A stretch of DNA of 64,000 bases, taken from assembly GCF_001014615.2 (NCBI RefSeq), contig NZ_LBCQ02000010.1, forward strand, positions 229,414 to 293,413, in the 5' to 3' direction. Below the pieces are notes generated by a model that saw nothing but the letters and a program-made list of their open reading frames with translations, did not search any database and was not told the DNA's origin. The translations under genes and the position numbers were made by a program. Origin of the DNA: Aquamicrobium sp. LC103. Lineage in GTDB: Bacteria > Pseudomonadota > Alphaproteobacteria > Rhizobiales > Rhizobiaceae. Position 1 is the stretch's first letter. The number at the start of each line of letters is the position of its first letter. This document shows positions 29,873 through 39,800 of this stretch, in pieces.

Positions 29873-32800
29873 ATGAACATCGTTGGCATAGCGATCCGCA
29901 ATGCGCGGCTCACGCTTTCGGTCCTCCTGTTCCTGGTCATCGCGGGCGCGCTGGCCTACCAGGCGATCCCGAAGGAAGCCGAGCCCGACGTCGCGATTCC
30001 GATCATCTATGTGAGCCTGACCTATCAGGGCATCTCGCCTGAGGATTCCGAACGGCTGCTGCTGCGGCCGATGGAAACCAAGCTCAAGAGCATCAAGGGC
30101 ATCAAGGAGATGCGCTCCGCCGCCTATCAGGGCGGCGGCTACGTGCTGCTGGAGTTCGACCCCTCGACGAACCTGAAGACGGCGCTGGACGATACCCGCT
30201 CCAAGGTCGACGACGCCAGGGGCGACCTGCCGCAGGGCGCGGAGGAGCCGACCGTCAACGAGGTCAACATCTCCGAATTCCCGGTGCTGGTGGTGACGCT
30301 TTCGGGCCACGTGCCCGAACGCATGCTGACCAAGGCGGCGCGCGAGCTGCGCGACCGCATCGAGGAGGTGCCCGGCGTTCTCGAAGGCTCTCTCCAGGGC
30401 GCGCGCGACGACCTCGTCGAGGTCGTGATCGACCCGATGAAGCTGTCTTCCTACGGGCTGCGGCTCGACCAGATGATGGAGGCCGTCGGCCAGTCCAACA
30501 GCCTCGTGGCAGCAGGCGCCATCGAGGGCTCGGAAGGCAAGTATGCCGTCAAGGTGCCGGCGCTGATCGAAACCGTCGACGACGTCGCGAACCTGCCGAT
30601 CGTCGCCGGGCCGAACGCTGTCGTGCGCGCGCAGGACCTCGCCACCGTGCGCTCCACCTTCAAGGATGCCGAAACGATCACCCGGCTCGACGGCCGCCCG
30701 GCGATCGCCATCGAGGTGAAGAAGCGCATCGGCTCCAACCTGGTCGATACGGTCGAGGCCGTGAAGGCGATAGCCGACCAGTACCAGACCCAATTGCCGG
30801 AAGGCATGGAGGTCACCTACACCCAGGACAAATCGGTCTTCATCGAACAGCTTCTGGGCGAGCTCCAGAACCATGTGGTGATCGCCGTCATCCTGGTTTT
30901 CATCGTCATTCTCTATGCGCTGTCCGGCCGCTCATCGATCCTGATCGGCCTTGCCATTCCGTCGTCGTTCCTGATGGGCATCCTGCTGCTGGCGATGATG
31001 GGCTACACGATCAACATGATCGTGCTGTTCAGCCTCATCCTGGCGGTCGGCATGCTGGTGGACGACGCGATCATCGTCACCGAATTCGCCGAGCGGCGCA
31101 TGTCGGAAGGCATGCCGAGGGAACAGGCCTTCGAGCTGGCGGCGAACCGCATGGCCGGCCCGGTCATCGCGGCGACCATGACCCGCATCGCGGCCTTCTC
31201 GCCGCTGCTCTTCTGGCCGGGCATCGTCGGCGACTTCATGAAGTACTTGCCGATCACGCTGATCGTGACGCTGGCGGCGTCCATGCTCTACGCGCTGGTC
31301 TTCACGCCCACGCTGGGCGCGATGTTCGCCAAGGCGCATCCCTACACGGAAGAGGACCATCGCGACGGCTGGTACATGGCCATCGTCAAGCGCGCGGTGC
31401 AGTTTCCGAAGACGGTGCTGGTGCTCACGGTGGCGCTGCTGGTCGGTGTCCAGTTCGCCTACACGAAATACGGCGCGGGCGTCGAGTTCTTCCCGAATGT
31501 CGAGCCCGATTACGGCCTGCTCTACGTGCATGCGCGCGGCAACCTCTCGCTGGCCGAGATGGATCTCGCCACGCGCGAAGCCGAGAATCGCCTGCTCGGG
31601 TGGCCCGGCATCGAATCCGTCTACACGCGCGTCGGCAAGACGCAGGGCGGCGGGCAGGACATTCCGGAGGACGTCGTCGGCGTCATCCAATACGAGTTCG
31701 TCGACTGGCGCGAGCGCAAGCCGGCGCATGAAATCCTGGATGAGCTGCGCGTCGCCATGGCCGGCATTCCCGGCGTCGACGTGGAGGTGCGCGTCCCCGA
31801 CGCGGGCCCGCCCACCGGCAAGCCGATCCAGATCCGTCTTTCCGCCGTCAACCCGGAAGGGCTGGACGACACGGCCCGCACGGTCGCGCAGCGCATCGGC
31901 GAGGTCCCCGGCGTCATCGACATATCGGACGGCCTGCCGCCGCCCGGCGTCGATTGGGCGATCGAGGTTGACCGCAGCAAGGCTGCCCGCTACGGCGTCA
32001 GCCCGATGGCGGTCGGAACGGTGGTTCAGCTCGTCACCACCGGCCTGAAGCTCACGGACTACAGGCCGGCCGGCGCCGACGATGCGGTCGATATCCGCCT
32101 GCGCCTGCCGGAGGACCGGCGCACCCTGTCCTCGCTCGACCAGCTCCGCGTCGAGACCCAGCAGGGTTCTGTGCCGATCTCCAACTTCGTCACGCGCAAG
32201 CCCGAGCCGCGTGTCGGCATCCTCAACCGCATCGACGGCGAGCGTACCGTGGTCGTCCAGGCCAATGTCGCGAGCAGCTTCCAGGTCGCCGCCGTGCAGG
32301 AGCAGGTCTCCCAGCTTCTCGGCGGCATGGAGATCGGCGAGACGAAGTGGAAGCTGGCCGGCTCGAGCGAGGAGAGCGACGAGGCGAGCGCCTTCCTGTC
32401 CAGGGCCTTCGGCGCAGCCGTCTTCCTGATCTTCATCGTGCTCCTGGCACAGTTCAACAAGTTCACCAGCGTGTTCTTGGTGCTGATGACCGTGGTCATG
32501 TCGACGATCGGCGTGTTCCTTGGCCTTCTCCTCACCGGGCAAGCCTTCGGCATCATCATGTCGGGCCTGGGCATCATCGCGCTGGCGGGTGTCGTGGTGA
32601 ACAACAACATCGTTCTGATCGACACCTACGACCGTTTGCGCGACGAAGGCTGGAACAAGCTCGATGCGGTGCTCCAGACCTGCCGCGAGCGCGCCCGTCC
32701 CGTCGTGCTGACGGCGGCGGCCGCGATCCTGGGCGTGCTGCCCATCGCCTTCGGCCTGGGGCTGGAGCTTTCGCATCATGAGACGACGATCAACGCGCCG

Positions 32801-33034
32801 TCGACGCAGTGGTGGATCTCGCTTTCGAGCGCCATCGTCTACGGCCTCGCCTTCGCGACGGTGCTGACGCTGGTGGTCACGCCCTCCGCGCTGATGGTCT
32901 TCACGCGGGAGAAGCGCCCCGAAGGCAAGCGCAGCTTCTGGTCCCGTCTCTTCCGCCGCGGCGGCGCCAAGGTTGAAGAGAATGATGACAAGCTTCCCGA
33001 CGAGGCCGTGGCCTATCCGAAGGCGGCCGAATAG
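29873..33034 (+). CDS. RND family efflux permease
   Basis: Inner-membrane proton-driven pump of 1053 residues with 12 membrane segments and two large periplasmic loops. The TM4 motif GMLVDDAIIVTEFAE carries the proton-relay aspartates. The N-terminus NPRLTLSVLLF-like start and the second-half repeat of the same fold (ALAGVVVNNNIVLIDTYDRLR) are typical of the hydrophobe/amphiphile exporter group. The drug-like substrate cannot be predicted. It ends in an acidic tail. Co-transcribed with the adaptor; a terminator follows. Confidence 0.92.
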   Translation: MNIVGIAIRNARLTLSVLLFLVIAGALAYQAIPKEAEPDVAIPIIYVSLTYQGISPEDSERLLLRPMETKLKSIKGIKEMRSAAYQGGGYVLLEFDPSTNLKTALDDTRSKVDDARGDLPQGAEEPTVNEVNISEFPVLVVTLSGHVPERMLTKAARELRDRIEEVPGVLEGSLQGARDDLVEVVIDPMKLSSYGLRLDQMMEAVGQSNSLVAAGAIEGSEGKYAVKVPALIETVDDVANLPIVAGPNAVVRAQDLATVRSTFKDAETITRLDGRPAIAIEVKKRIGSNLVDTVEAVKAIADQYQTQLPEGMEVTYTQDKSVFIEQLLGELQNHVVIAVILVFIVILYALSGRSSILIGLAIPSSFLMGILLLAMMGYTINMIVLFSLILAVGMLVDDAIIVTEFAERRMSEGMPREQAFELAANRMAGPVIAATMTRIAAFSPLLFWPGIVGDFMKYLPITLIVTLAASMLYALVFTPTLGAMFAKAHPYTEEDHRDGWYMAIVKRAVQFPKTVLVLTVALLVGVQFAYTKYGAGVEFFPNVEPDYGLLYVHARGNLSLAEMDLATREAENRLLGWPGIESVYTRVGKTQGGGQDIPEDVVGVIQYEFVDWRERKPAHEILDELRVAMAGIPGVDVEVRVPDAGPPTGKPIQIRLSAVNPEGLDDTARTVAQRIGEVPGVIDISDGLPPPGVDWAIEVDRSKAARYGVSPMAVGTVVQLVTTGLKLTDYRPAGADDAVDIRLRLPEDRRTLSSLDQLRVETQQGSVPISNFVTRKPEPRVGILNRIDGERTVVVQANVASSFQVAAVQEQVSQLLGGMEIGETKWKLAGSSEESDEASAFLSRAFGAAVFLIFIVLLAQFNKFTSVFLVLMTVVMSTIGVFLGLLLTGQAFGIIMSGLGIIALAGVVVNNNIVLIDTYDRLRDEGWNKLDAVLQTCRERARPVVLTAAAAILGVLPIAFGLGLELSHHETTINAPSTQWWISLSSAIVYGLAFATVLTLVVTPSALMVFTREKRPEGKRSFWSRLFRRGGAKVEENDDKLPDEAVAYPKAAE

Positions 33035-33045
33035 AAAAACTAAAG

Positions 33046-33085
33046 CCCCGGCAACGGTCCGCAACCGTTCGCCGGGGGAACTTTT
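33046..33085 (+). terminator. Terminator after the RND genes
   Basis: Outer stem CCCCGGC / CGCCGGGG (33046-33052, 33070-33077) encloses an inner stem AACGGT / ACCGTT, followed by CTTTT. It begins 11 bases after the permease stop codon. Confidence 0.75.
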
Positions 33086-33142
33086 CGGCTCCGCGCCGCA
33101 TTGTCATGGTGTCTCAACAACCCTGATTTCAAGGGGATCGCC

Positions 33143-33301
33143 ATGTCACTCGGCACGCTTCTGATCATCATCCTCATCCTGATCCTGCTCGGCGCGGTCC
33201 CGGCATGGCCTTACTCCCGCGGCTGGGGCTATGGGCCGTCCGGCATACTGGGCGTGGTCCTGATCATCGTCCTGATCCTGATGCTCATGGGCAGAATCTA
33301 G
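33143..33301 (+). CDS. DUF3309 family small membrane protein
   Basis: A 52-residue protein with two hydrophobic segments (LGTLLIIILILILLGAVP and ILGVVLIIVLILMLMG) joined by the conserved turn AWPYSRGWGYGPSG, the DUF3309 signature. These short hydrophobic proteins are widespread in alphaproteobacteria and have no known function. AAGGGGAT stands before the ATG. Preceded by a terminator, so it has its own promoter. Confidence 0.85.
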   Translation: MSLGTLLIIILILILLGAVPAWPYSRGWGYGPSGILGVVLIIVLILMLMGRI

Positions 33302-33394
33302 TGGAATCGATTGCCCCCGACGGGCAGCTCCGTCAGATGGCGGCAAGCCAGATGATGGATGGAGGCCTGACTTCGCGGAAGCCGAACCGCGTCC

Positions 33395-34585
33395 CTATTC
33401 GGCAGGATAGTGCGCCTTGAAATCCGCGCGATGCGCGAGGCCTGCCATGAGGCAGACGACGACCAACAACCCCGAAAGCACCATGAAGATCGGCGCGAAG
33501 CCCGTATGCTCGCCGATGAAGCCGATCGCCGAGGGCGCTATCAGGATGCCCGAATAACCCATCGTGGTGACGACGCTCATGCCGGTTCCCGCGGCCATGC
33601 CCTCCTGGTTGCCCGCCGCCGAAAAGGCGATCGGCACCATGTTGGCGATGCCCAGGCCGGCGAAGGCGAAGGCGGCGATCGCCACCCAGGCATTGGGCGC
33701 GAGCCCGCCGAGCAGAATGCCCACGGCCGCGATGAGGCTCGAAACGCGCAGGGTGGTGACCGCGCCGAACCGGTTGCGCACCCCGTCGCCGAGAAAGCGC
33801 ATCGAGGCCATGGTGGCGGAGAACGCGGCAAAGGCGAAGCCGGCGGTTGCGATGTCGGCCCCGAGCTCCTGGCGAAGGTAGAGCGCGGCCCAGTCGAGGA
33901 TCGCGCCCTCGGGGATCATCGAGAAGAGCGCCATCATTCCGACCAGATAGACGGTCGGGCTGGATGGAAACGAGAACTTGCGGTGCTCCTGCGCGACGGG
34001 CCTGTCTTCCCCCACCAGATAAAAACAGGCGCCAAGGACGATCGCCAGCGCGACGAGCGTGACGAAACCGGCATGGGGAAGATAGCCGTAGTTCTGGATG
34101 AAAAGGCCGCCGAGGCCGCCGCCGGCGAAGCCGCCCAGGCTCCAGAAGCCGTGCGAGGCCGACATGATCGCCCGCCCGAGCCGCCTCTCCACGGCCACCG
34201 CGTTGGTGTTCATCGCCACATCGGTGCCGCCGACGACACCGCCGAAGAAGAACATGGCCGGCGCGGCTAGCCAGGGGTTCGGCGACAGCGCGACGACGAG
34301 GAGCCCGACCGTGCTCGTCAGCGCGAAGAGGCGAAGCACGTTCTTCGAGCCGTGGCGCGAGATCAGATAGCCAGCCCACGGCATCGCCACCAGCGCGCCC
34401 AGGCCGAAGACGAGGATGAGAATACCGAGCGTCGACTCGCGGATTTCGAGACGCGTGAGGACCAGCGGGATCTGCGGCGCCCAACTGCCCACGAGAAAGC
34501 CGTTGGCGAAGAACATGGCGGCGACGGCCCAGCGGCCAAGCCGCGCACTCGTCATGACGTTGGTGGCGTCCATATGCGAATCCAT
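33395..34585 (-). CDS. MFS transporter, YbjJ-like
   Basis: Twelve-helix inner-membrane transporter of 396 residues. The N-terminal half shows FANGFLVGSWAPQIPLV and the loop 2-3 motif GYLISRHGSK, and a glycine-rich FGGVVGGTDVAMNTNA segment; this resembles the YbjJ/fucose-permease branch of the family. Substrate unknown. ATG 34585 is used; ATG 34570 (next in-frame Met) is possible. Flanked by unrelated genes on the other strand. Confidence 0.85.
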   Translation of the reverse strand: MDSHMDATNVMTSARLGRWAVAAMFFANGFLVGSWAPQIPLVLTRLEIRESTLGILILVFGLGALVAMPWAGYLISRHGSKNVLRLFALTSTVGLLVVALSPNPWLAAPAMFFFGGVVGGTDVAMNTNAVAVERRLGRAIMSASHGFWSLGGFAGGGLGGLFIQNYGYLPHAGFVTLVALAIVLGACFYLVGEDRPVAQEHRKFSFPSSPTVYLVGMMALFSMIPEGAILDWAALYLRQELGADIATAGFAFAAFSATMASMRFLGDGVRNRFGAVTTLRVSSLIAAVGILLGGLAPNAWVAIAAFAFAGLGIANMVPIAFSAAGNQEGMAAGTGMSVVTTMGYSGILIAPSAIGFIGEHTGFAPIFMVLSGLLVVVCLMAGLAHRADFKAHYPAE

Positions 34586-34832
34586 TTTTGCAACGAAGGG
34601 AAATTAAATCGGTTTAGTTGCCAGTCAATGGCAACGGGCGGAAAGTCGTTGGACCAAGAAACCCAGGATTCTTGCCTCTTGCCAGATTCCGGACCAAACG
34701 CGGCCACATTCAGGCAGCAAAACATGGCTCGGCAGGCGGAGGAAGCTGAGCTTTCGCCTGATCGGCGTTCCGTTGGCAGCCGATGGGGCACGGCTCAGTC
34801 ATGTACCAGCGTAACTGCGTGGAGACCTTGGC

Positions 34833-35876
34833 GTGAAAAGCCCCCTGAAAACGGCAAAGGCCCCCGTTTGGCTAAACCGGGCCGCCGCGAGCGTGAGCTC
34901 TTACTGGCACAATCTCAAACCCGACGCGCGCGACCGGTGGCGGACGCTCGCGCTGCCGGCGGCAATCTCGCTGTTCGGTGTCGCCGCGATCGTCACTTTG
35001 GTGGCGTTGACGTTGTCGGGAGGCAATCCGCCATCCGCAACGGTCGAAGCCCAGCCCGCCCGGACCGCCGACACCTCAGCCGCGGAGGTTATCGCGATCG
35101 ACGCGACGGCCGCGGAGGCCGAAACCCTGCCCCGCGTCGCCACGCCCGAGACAGCCGCGCCGGATGCCGGAAACGCGATGCGGGCGCCGGCTGGGAACGA
35201 TCCGCGTTGGGGCGACGAAGCCGAGGCGACGGCCGAGGCGCCCGCCGCTTCCGGCCCGCAGGCAGCCGAGGAGGATCAATCCGCCATTCAGGAGCAACTC
35301 GTCGAGGCGGCACGCGCCAAGCTCAACGGAGATCCGGCGGCGCAGGCCGGCCTCAACCGGGATGCGACCGCATCCATCGGGGCCGACGTTTCGGCCCTGA
35401 CGGAAGAAGACGTGGAAGTCGCGGAAACGGCCGAGGAGATCGCCGCGCTCGAGGCGGCACAGAGGTCTCAGGCCGACGAGATGAGCGCGCTCGAACCTTC
35501 CGCCCCGCAGTCGGAAGCCGTGCCGCCGCCCGAGGCTGCGGCGGAGCCGGATTTCACCAATATCTCCCTGTCTCCCGCCACGGTCGGGCGGTATGTGAAC
35601 CTCCGTTCCGGCCCCGCCGACGAGGCCGAGGTCCTGCTGGTCGTCCCCGCCAATGCGGTGATCGAGGCGGCGCGCGACTGCAATTGGTGCGAAGCGGTCT
35701 ATCAGGGCCGACGCGGCTATATCTACCGCTCCTTCATCAGCTATCCCGATCAGGCATCGGCCGGCGAGACCGCGCCGAGCGCCGCGCGGACGGCGCCGAC
35801 AGCGGCAGTGCCGGCGCCCGAGCCCCGGCCGACGCCGACGATTTCCGGCGCGCCGCCGCGCGAGAGCGAGCGCTGA
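34833..35876 (+). CDS. Membrane-anchored SH3-domain protein
   Basis: Protein of 347 residues. A short basic N-terminus leads to one membrane segment (ALPAAISLFGVAAIVTLVALTL, residues 45-66), then about 180 residues of Ala/Glu/Pro-rich, probably disordered sequence, and a bacterial SH3 domain near residues 250-308 (VGRYVNLRSGPADEAEVL ... GRRGYIYRSFISYP) followed by a Pro-rich tail. The domain should lie in the periplasm and may bind peptidoglycan peptides. Start GTG 34833 has GGAG about eight bases ahead. Function unknown. Confidence 0.75.
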   Translation: MKSPLKTAKAPVWLNRAAASVSSYWHNLKPDARDRWRTLALPAAISLFGVAAIVTLVALTLSGGNPPSATVEAQPARTADTSAAEVIAIDATAAEAETLPRVATPETAAPDAGNAMRAPAGNDPRWGDEAEATAEAPAASGPQAAEEDQSAIQEQLVEAARAKLNGDPAAQAGLNRDATASIGADVSALTEEDVEVAETAEEIAALEAAQRSQADEMSALEPSAPQSEAVPPPEAAAEPDFTNISLSPATVGRYVNLRSGPADEAEVLLVVPANAVIEAARDCNWCEAVYQGRRGYIYRSFISYPDQASAGETAPSAARTAPTAAVPAPEPRPTPTISGAPPRESER

Positions 35877-36018
35877 CCGGCCGGAGCGCAATCCAAACCG
35901 GAAAGGCCGAGGGCCGTTGCGCTCAGCGCGCCGTCGACCGCCTCGGGTTTTCTCCAACATTCGAACAGCGCGAGAAGACCGGAACGGAACGGGCTTCACA
36001 TGGGCTCGATCGTTCACG

Positions 36019-36654
36019 TCATCTCTTGCGCGCCACGATGTAGGGACGGGCTTCGTTGCCCCTGGTTGAGTGGCTTTCGGTCGCAAGAATGTCGAAACCC
36101 GCCGCGCGCAGATGCTGGTTGAGCTCCGCCGCCCGGAAGACCCCGGCATAGGGCGCCTTGCCGATCGCGCGCATGACGGGCAGGGCAAGTCGGATGAGCG
36201 GGTTCATGTCGCCGACGCAGGGCGTCTTGGAGATCAACAAGCCCTCCGCTGCGAGGAGGTCATGGATGCGGCGCAGCGTGCCGGACAGGTCGCGGACCAG
36301 GTGAAGATAGTTGAAGCCCAGGACCGCATCGAACTGTCCGGCCTCGGATGCAAGCACCTCCACGGTCGCGGCGCGGAAGGAAAGCGCGGGAATGGGATCG
36401 GCGGCATGTTTCTCCTCGGCGATCGCGATCATTTCGGCCGAAATATCCGTCGCAAGATAGTCTTGCACGCCGCCCGCAAGCCGAAGCGCCGTCGTTCCCG
36501 TCCCGCAGCCCAGCTCGAGCACCCGGACATCCGATCCCAACAGGGCGCGAGTCCGATCCAGTGTACGTTCATATCCCGCCGGATCCGTAATCGCAGCCGC
36601 GGCATATTTCCGTGAGGACCGGTCCCAGAAACGCGCGTCGCTTGCCGTGCTCAA
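36019..36654 (-). CDS. Class I SAM-dependent methyltransferase
   Basis: Protein of 211 residues with the SAM-binding motif I VLELGCGTGTTALRLA (residues 47-62), motif II acidic D in YLATDISAEMI, and FDAVLGFNYLHLV for motif IV. The fold resembles small-molecule or quinone-type methyltransferases; no substrate can be assigned. The TTG start at 36654 is backed by AAAGGAG seven bases upstream. A perfect palindrome GGTCTAGACC at 36676-36685 sits upstream and may be an operator. Confidence 0.83.
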   Translation of the reverse strand: MSTASDARFWDRSSRKYAAAAITDPAGYERTLDRTRALLGSDVRVLELGCGTGTTALRLAGGVQDYLATDISAEMIAIAEEKHAADPIPALSFRAATVEVLASEAGQFDAVLGFNYLHLVRDLSGTLRRIHDLLAAEGLLISKTPCVGDMNPLIRLALPVMRAIGKAPYAGVFRAAELNQHLRAAGFDILATESHSTRGNEARPYIVARKR

Positions 36655-36703
36655 GACTGGGCTCCTTTGCGATATGGTCTAGACCGTTTCAGTTCTGCCT
36701 GAA

Positions 36704-36728
36704 GCCCCCTCCGGCAGCCGGAGGGGGC
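36704..36728 (-). terminator. Hairpin downstream of pyc
   Basis: Perfect 11-bp GC-rich stem GCCCCCTCCGG / CCGGAGGGGGC with a three-base loop, 75 bases after the pyruvate carboxylase stop. The T run is poor, so it may act as an RNA-stabilising or Rho-linked terminator. Confidence 0.5.
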
Positions 36729-36802
36729 GCTGTTCGCAGGGGGCGATTTCACCTTGTCCGGAAATGCTCGAACATATGCGCGGGAGGGCGGCGGAGGGAC
36801 CG

Positions 36803-39800
36803 TCAGGCATAGACCAGAAGCAGATCCTTCGCGTCGATCTGCTCGCCGGCGCGCACCAGCACCTCGGCGATCTCGCCGTCGCGCTCTGCGTGAAGCGCGG
36901 TTTCCATCTTCATCGCCTCGATGGAAAGCAGCACGTCGCCGGCCTTGACCTTCTGCCCGGCCGCGACCGCCACGGTCGATATCACGCCGGGCATCGGCGC
37001 GCCGAGATGCGCGTCGTTGCCGGCCTCCGCCTTGCGCCGCGCCTTGCCGGCGGACGCGCCGTGCTTGCGGTCCGGCACCTTGACGCGGCGCGGCTGACCG
37101 TTGAGCTCGAAGAAGACGGTGGCCATGCCCTTCTCGTCCACCTCGCCGATGGCGAGGCAGCGTATGACAAGCGTCTTGCCGCGCTCGATCTCGACGAAGA
37201 TCTCGTCCTCCTGGCTCATGCCGTAGAAATAGACCGGCGTCGGCAGCGCGCTGACCGGACCGTATTCCTCCTGCGCGGCGGCGAAGTCGGAAAAGACCTT
37301 CGGATACATCAGCCATGAGGCGAACTCGATATCGGAAAGCGTGCGCTCCAGCTTCGTCTCGATCTCCTTGCGTTCCTTTTTGAGATCGGCGGCCTTCAGG
37401 AGCGAACCGGGTCGCACCGTGATCGGCTTGTCGCCCTTCAGCGCCTTCTTCTGCAGTGCCGCAGGCCAGCCGCCCGGCGACTGGCCGAGATCGCCGCGCA
37501 GCATGGAGACGACCGAATCCGGGAACGCGATGTCCTTCGCCGGGTTCTCGACATCGGCGACGGTCAGGTCCTGGCTCACCATCATCAGCGCCATGTCGCC
37601 CACCACCTTGGAGGACGGCGTGACCTTGACGATGTCGCCGAACATCAGATTGACGTCGTGATAGGCCTGCGCCACCTCGTGCCAGCGGGTCTCGAGCCCC
37701 AGCGAGCGCGCCTGCTCCTTGAGATTGGTGAACTGGCCGCCCGGCATTTCGTGCAGATAAACCTCGGAAGCGGGTCCCTTCAGATCGCTTTCGAAAGCGG
37801 CATATTGGTTGCGCACCGCCTCCCAGTAGAAGGAAATCCGCCTGACCCAGCCGGTGTCGAGGCCGGGGTCGCGCGCGTCGCCGGAGAGCGCCTCGGCGAT
37901 CGATCCGAGGCAGGGCTGCGACGTGTTGCCCGACAGCGCGTCCATCGCCGCGTCCACCGCATCGACACCGGCTTCGATCGCCGCCAGCACCGTCGCGGCG
38001 GCAATGCCCGACGTGTCGTGCGTGTGGAAATGGATCGGCAGCTCCGTCGCCTCGCGCAGCGCCTTGAAGAGAACGCGCGCCGCGGCGGGCTTGAGCAAGC
38101 CGGCCATGTCCTTCACCGCGATGATGTGCGCACCGGCGGCCTCCAGCTCCTTGGCGAGCGCGACGTAGTATTTGAGGTCGTACTTCGCACGGGCTGGATC
38201 GAGGATGTCGCCGGTGTAGCAGATCGCCGCCTCGCAGAGCTTGTTCTCCTCACACACGGCATCCATCGCCACGCGCATGTTCTCGACCCAGTTGAGGCAG
38301 TCGAAGACACGGAAGAGGTCGATGCCGCCTTTTGCCGCCTGCTTCACGAAATAGCGCACGACATTGTCGGGATAATTGGTGTAGCCGACGCCGTTCGCAC
38401 CGCGCAGCAGCATCTGCAGGAGCAGGTTGGGCGCCCCCTCGCGCACCTTGGCGAGCCGCTCCCAGGGATCCTCCGTCAGGAAGCGCATCGCGACGTCGAA
38501 GGTCGCCCCGCCCCAGCATTCGAGCGAAAGAAGCTGCGGCAGGGCACGCGCATAGACGCCGGCGATCGCCGCGATGTCGTGGGTGCGCATGCGGGTGGCG
38601 AGCAGCGACTGATGCCCGTCGCGCATTGTCGTGTCGGTGACGAGCACGCGCTTCTCCGCCCGCATCCAGGCGGCGAACTTCTCCGGCCCGAGCGCATCGA
38701 GCCGCTGTCTCGCTCCATCCGGCATCGCGCCGTTGGCATATGGCACGCGCGGCGCGGCGGCCTCCGCGTTGGGCCTCGGCCGGTCGCGCGTCTCCGGATG
38801 CCCGTTGACGGTGACGTCGGCGAGATAATTCAGCAGCTTGGTGGCGCGGTCCTGGCGCTTCACTTGCTCGAACAGCTCCGGCGTCGTGTCGATGAAGCGC
38901 GTCGTGTAGGAATTGTCGTGGAATTTCGAATGGTTGACGATCGCCTCGAGGAAGGTGAGGTTGGTCGCCACGCCGCGAATGCGGAATTCGCGCAGCGCCC
39001 GCCCCATGCGGTTGATCGCTTCTTCCGGCGAAGGCGCCCAGGCCGTCACCTTTTCCAGCAGCGGATCGTAGTAGCGGGTGATCACCGCGCCCGAATAGGC
39101 CGTGCCGCCGTCGAGCCTGATACCGAAGCCGGTCGCGCCGCGATAGGCGGTGATGCGGCCGTAATCGGGAATGAAGTTCTGCTCCGGGTCCTCGGTGGTG
39201 ATACGGCACTGCAGCGCGTGGCCGTTGAGGCGGATGTCGCCCTGCGCCGGCACGCCGGATGCCTGCGAGCCGATCGCCGCGCCCTCCAGGATACGTATCT
39301 GCGCCTTGACGATGTCGATGCCCGTCACCTCCTCGGTGACCGTGTGCTCGACCTGGATGCGCGGGTTGACCTCGATGAAATAGAACTTGCCGGTGTCGGC
39401 ATCCATCAGGAACTCGACGGTGCCCGCACCGACATAGTCGGTAGCCTCGGCGATCTTCAGCGCGTGGCCGCAAAGCTCCGCGCGCTGCGCATCGCTGAGA
39501 TAGGGCGCCGGCGCGCGCTCCACGACCTTCTGGTTGCGCCGCTGGATCGAGCAGTCGCGCTCGAAGAGATGGACCGCATTGCCATGCGTGTCGCCGAGCA
39601 CCTGGACCTCGACATGGCGGGCGCGCTCGACGAGCTTTTCCAGATAGACCTCGTCCTTGCCGAAGGCGGCCTTGGCCTCGCGCCTTGCCTCCGTCACCTC
39701 GCGTGCCAGATCCGCTTCGGCGCGGATCGCGCGCATGCCGCGGCCGCCGCCGCCCCAGGACGCCTTGAGCATGACGGGATAGCCGATTTCGGCGGCCATC

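Noticed and set aside
30932..33064. 710-codon open frame opposite the RND permease
   Set aside because: Shadow frame rich in Arg, His and Asp with no family features.
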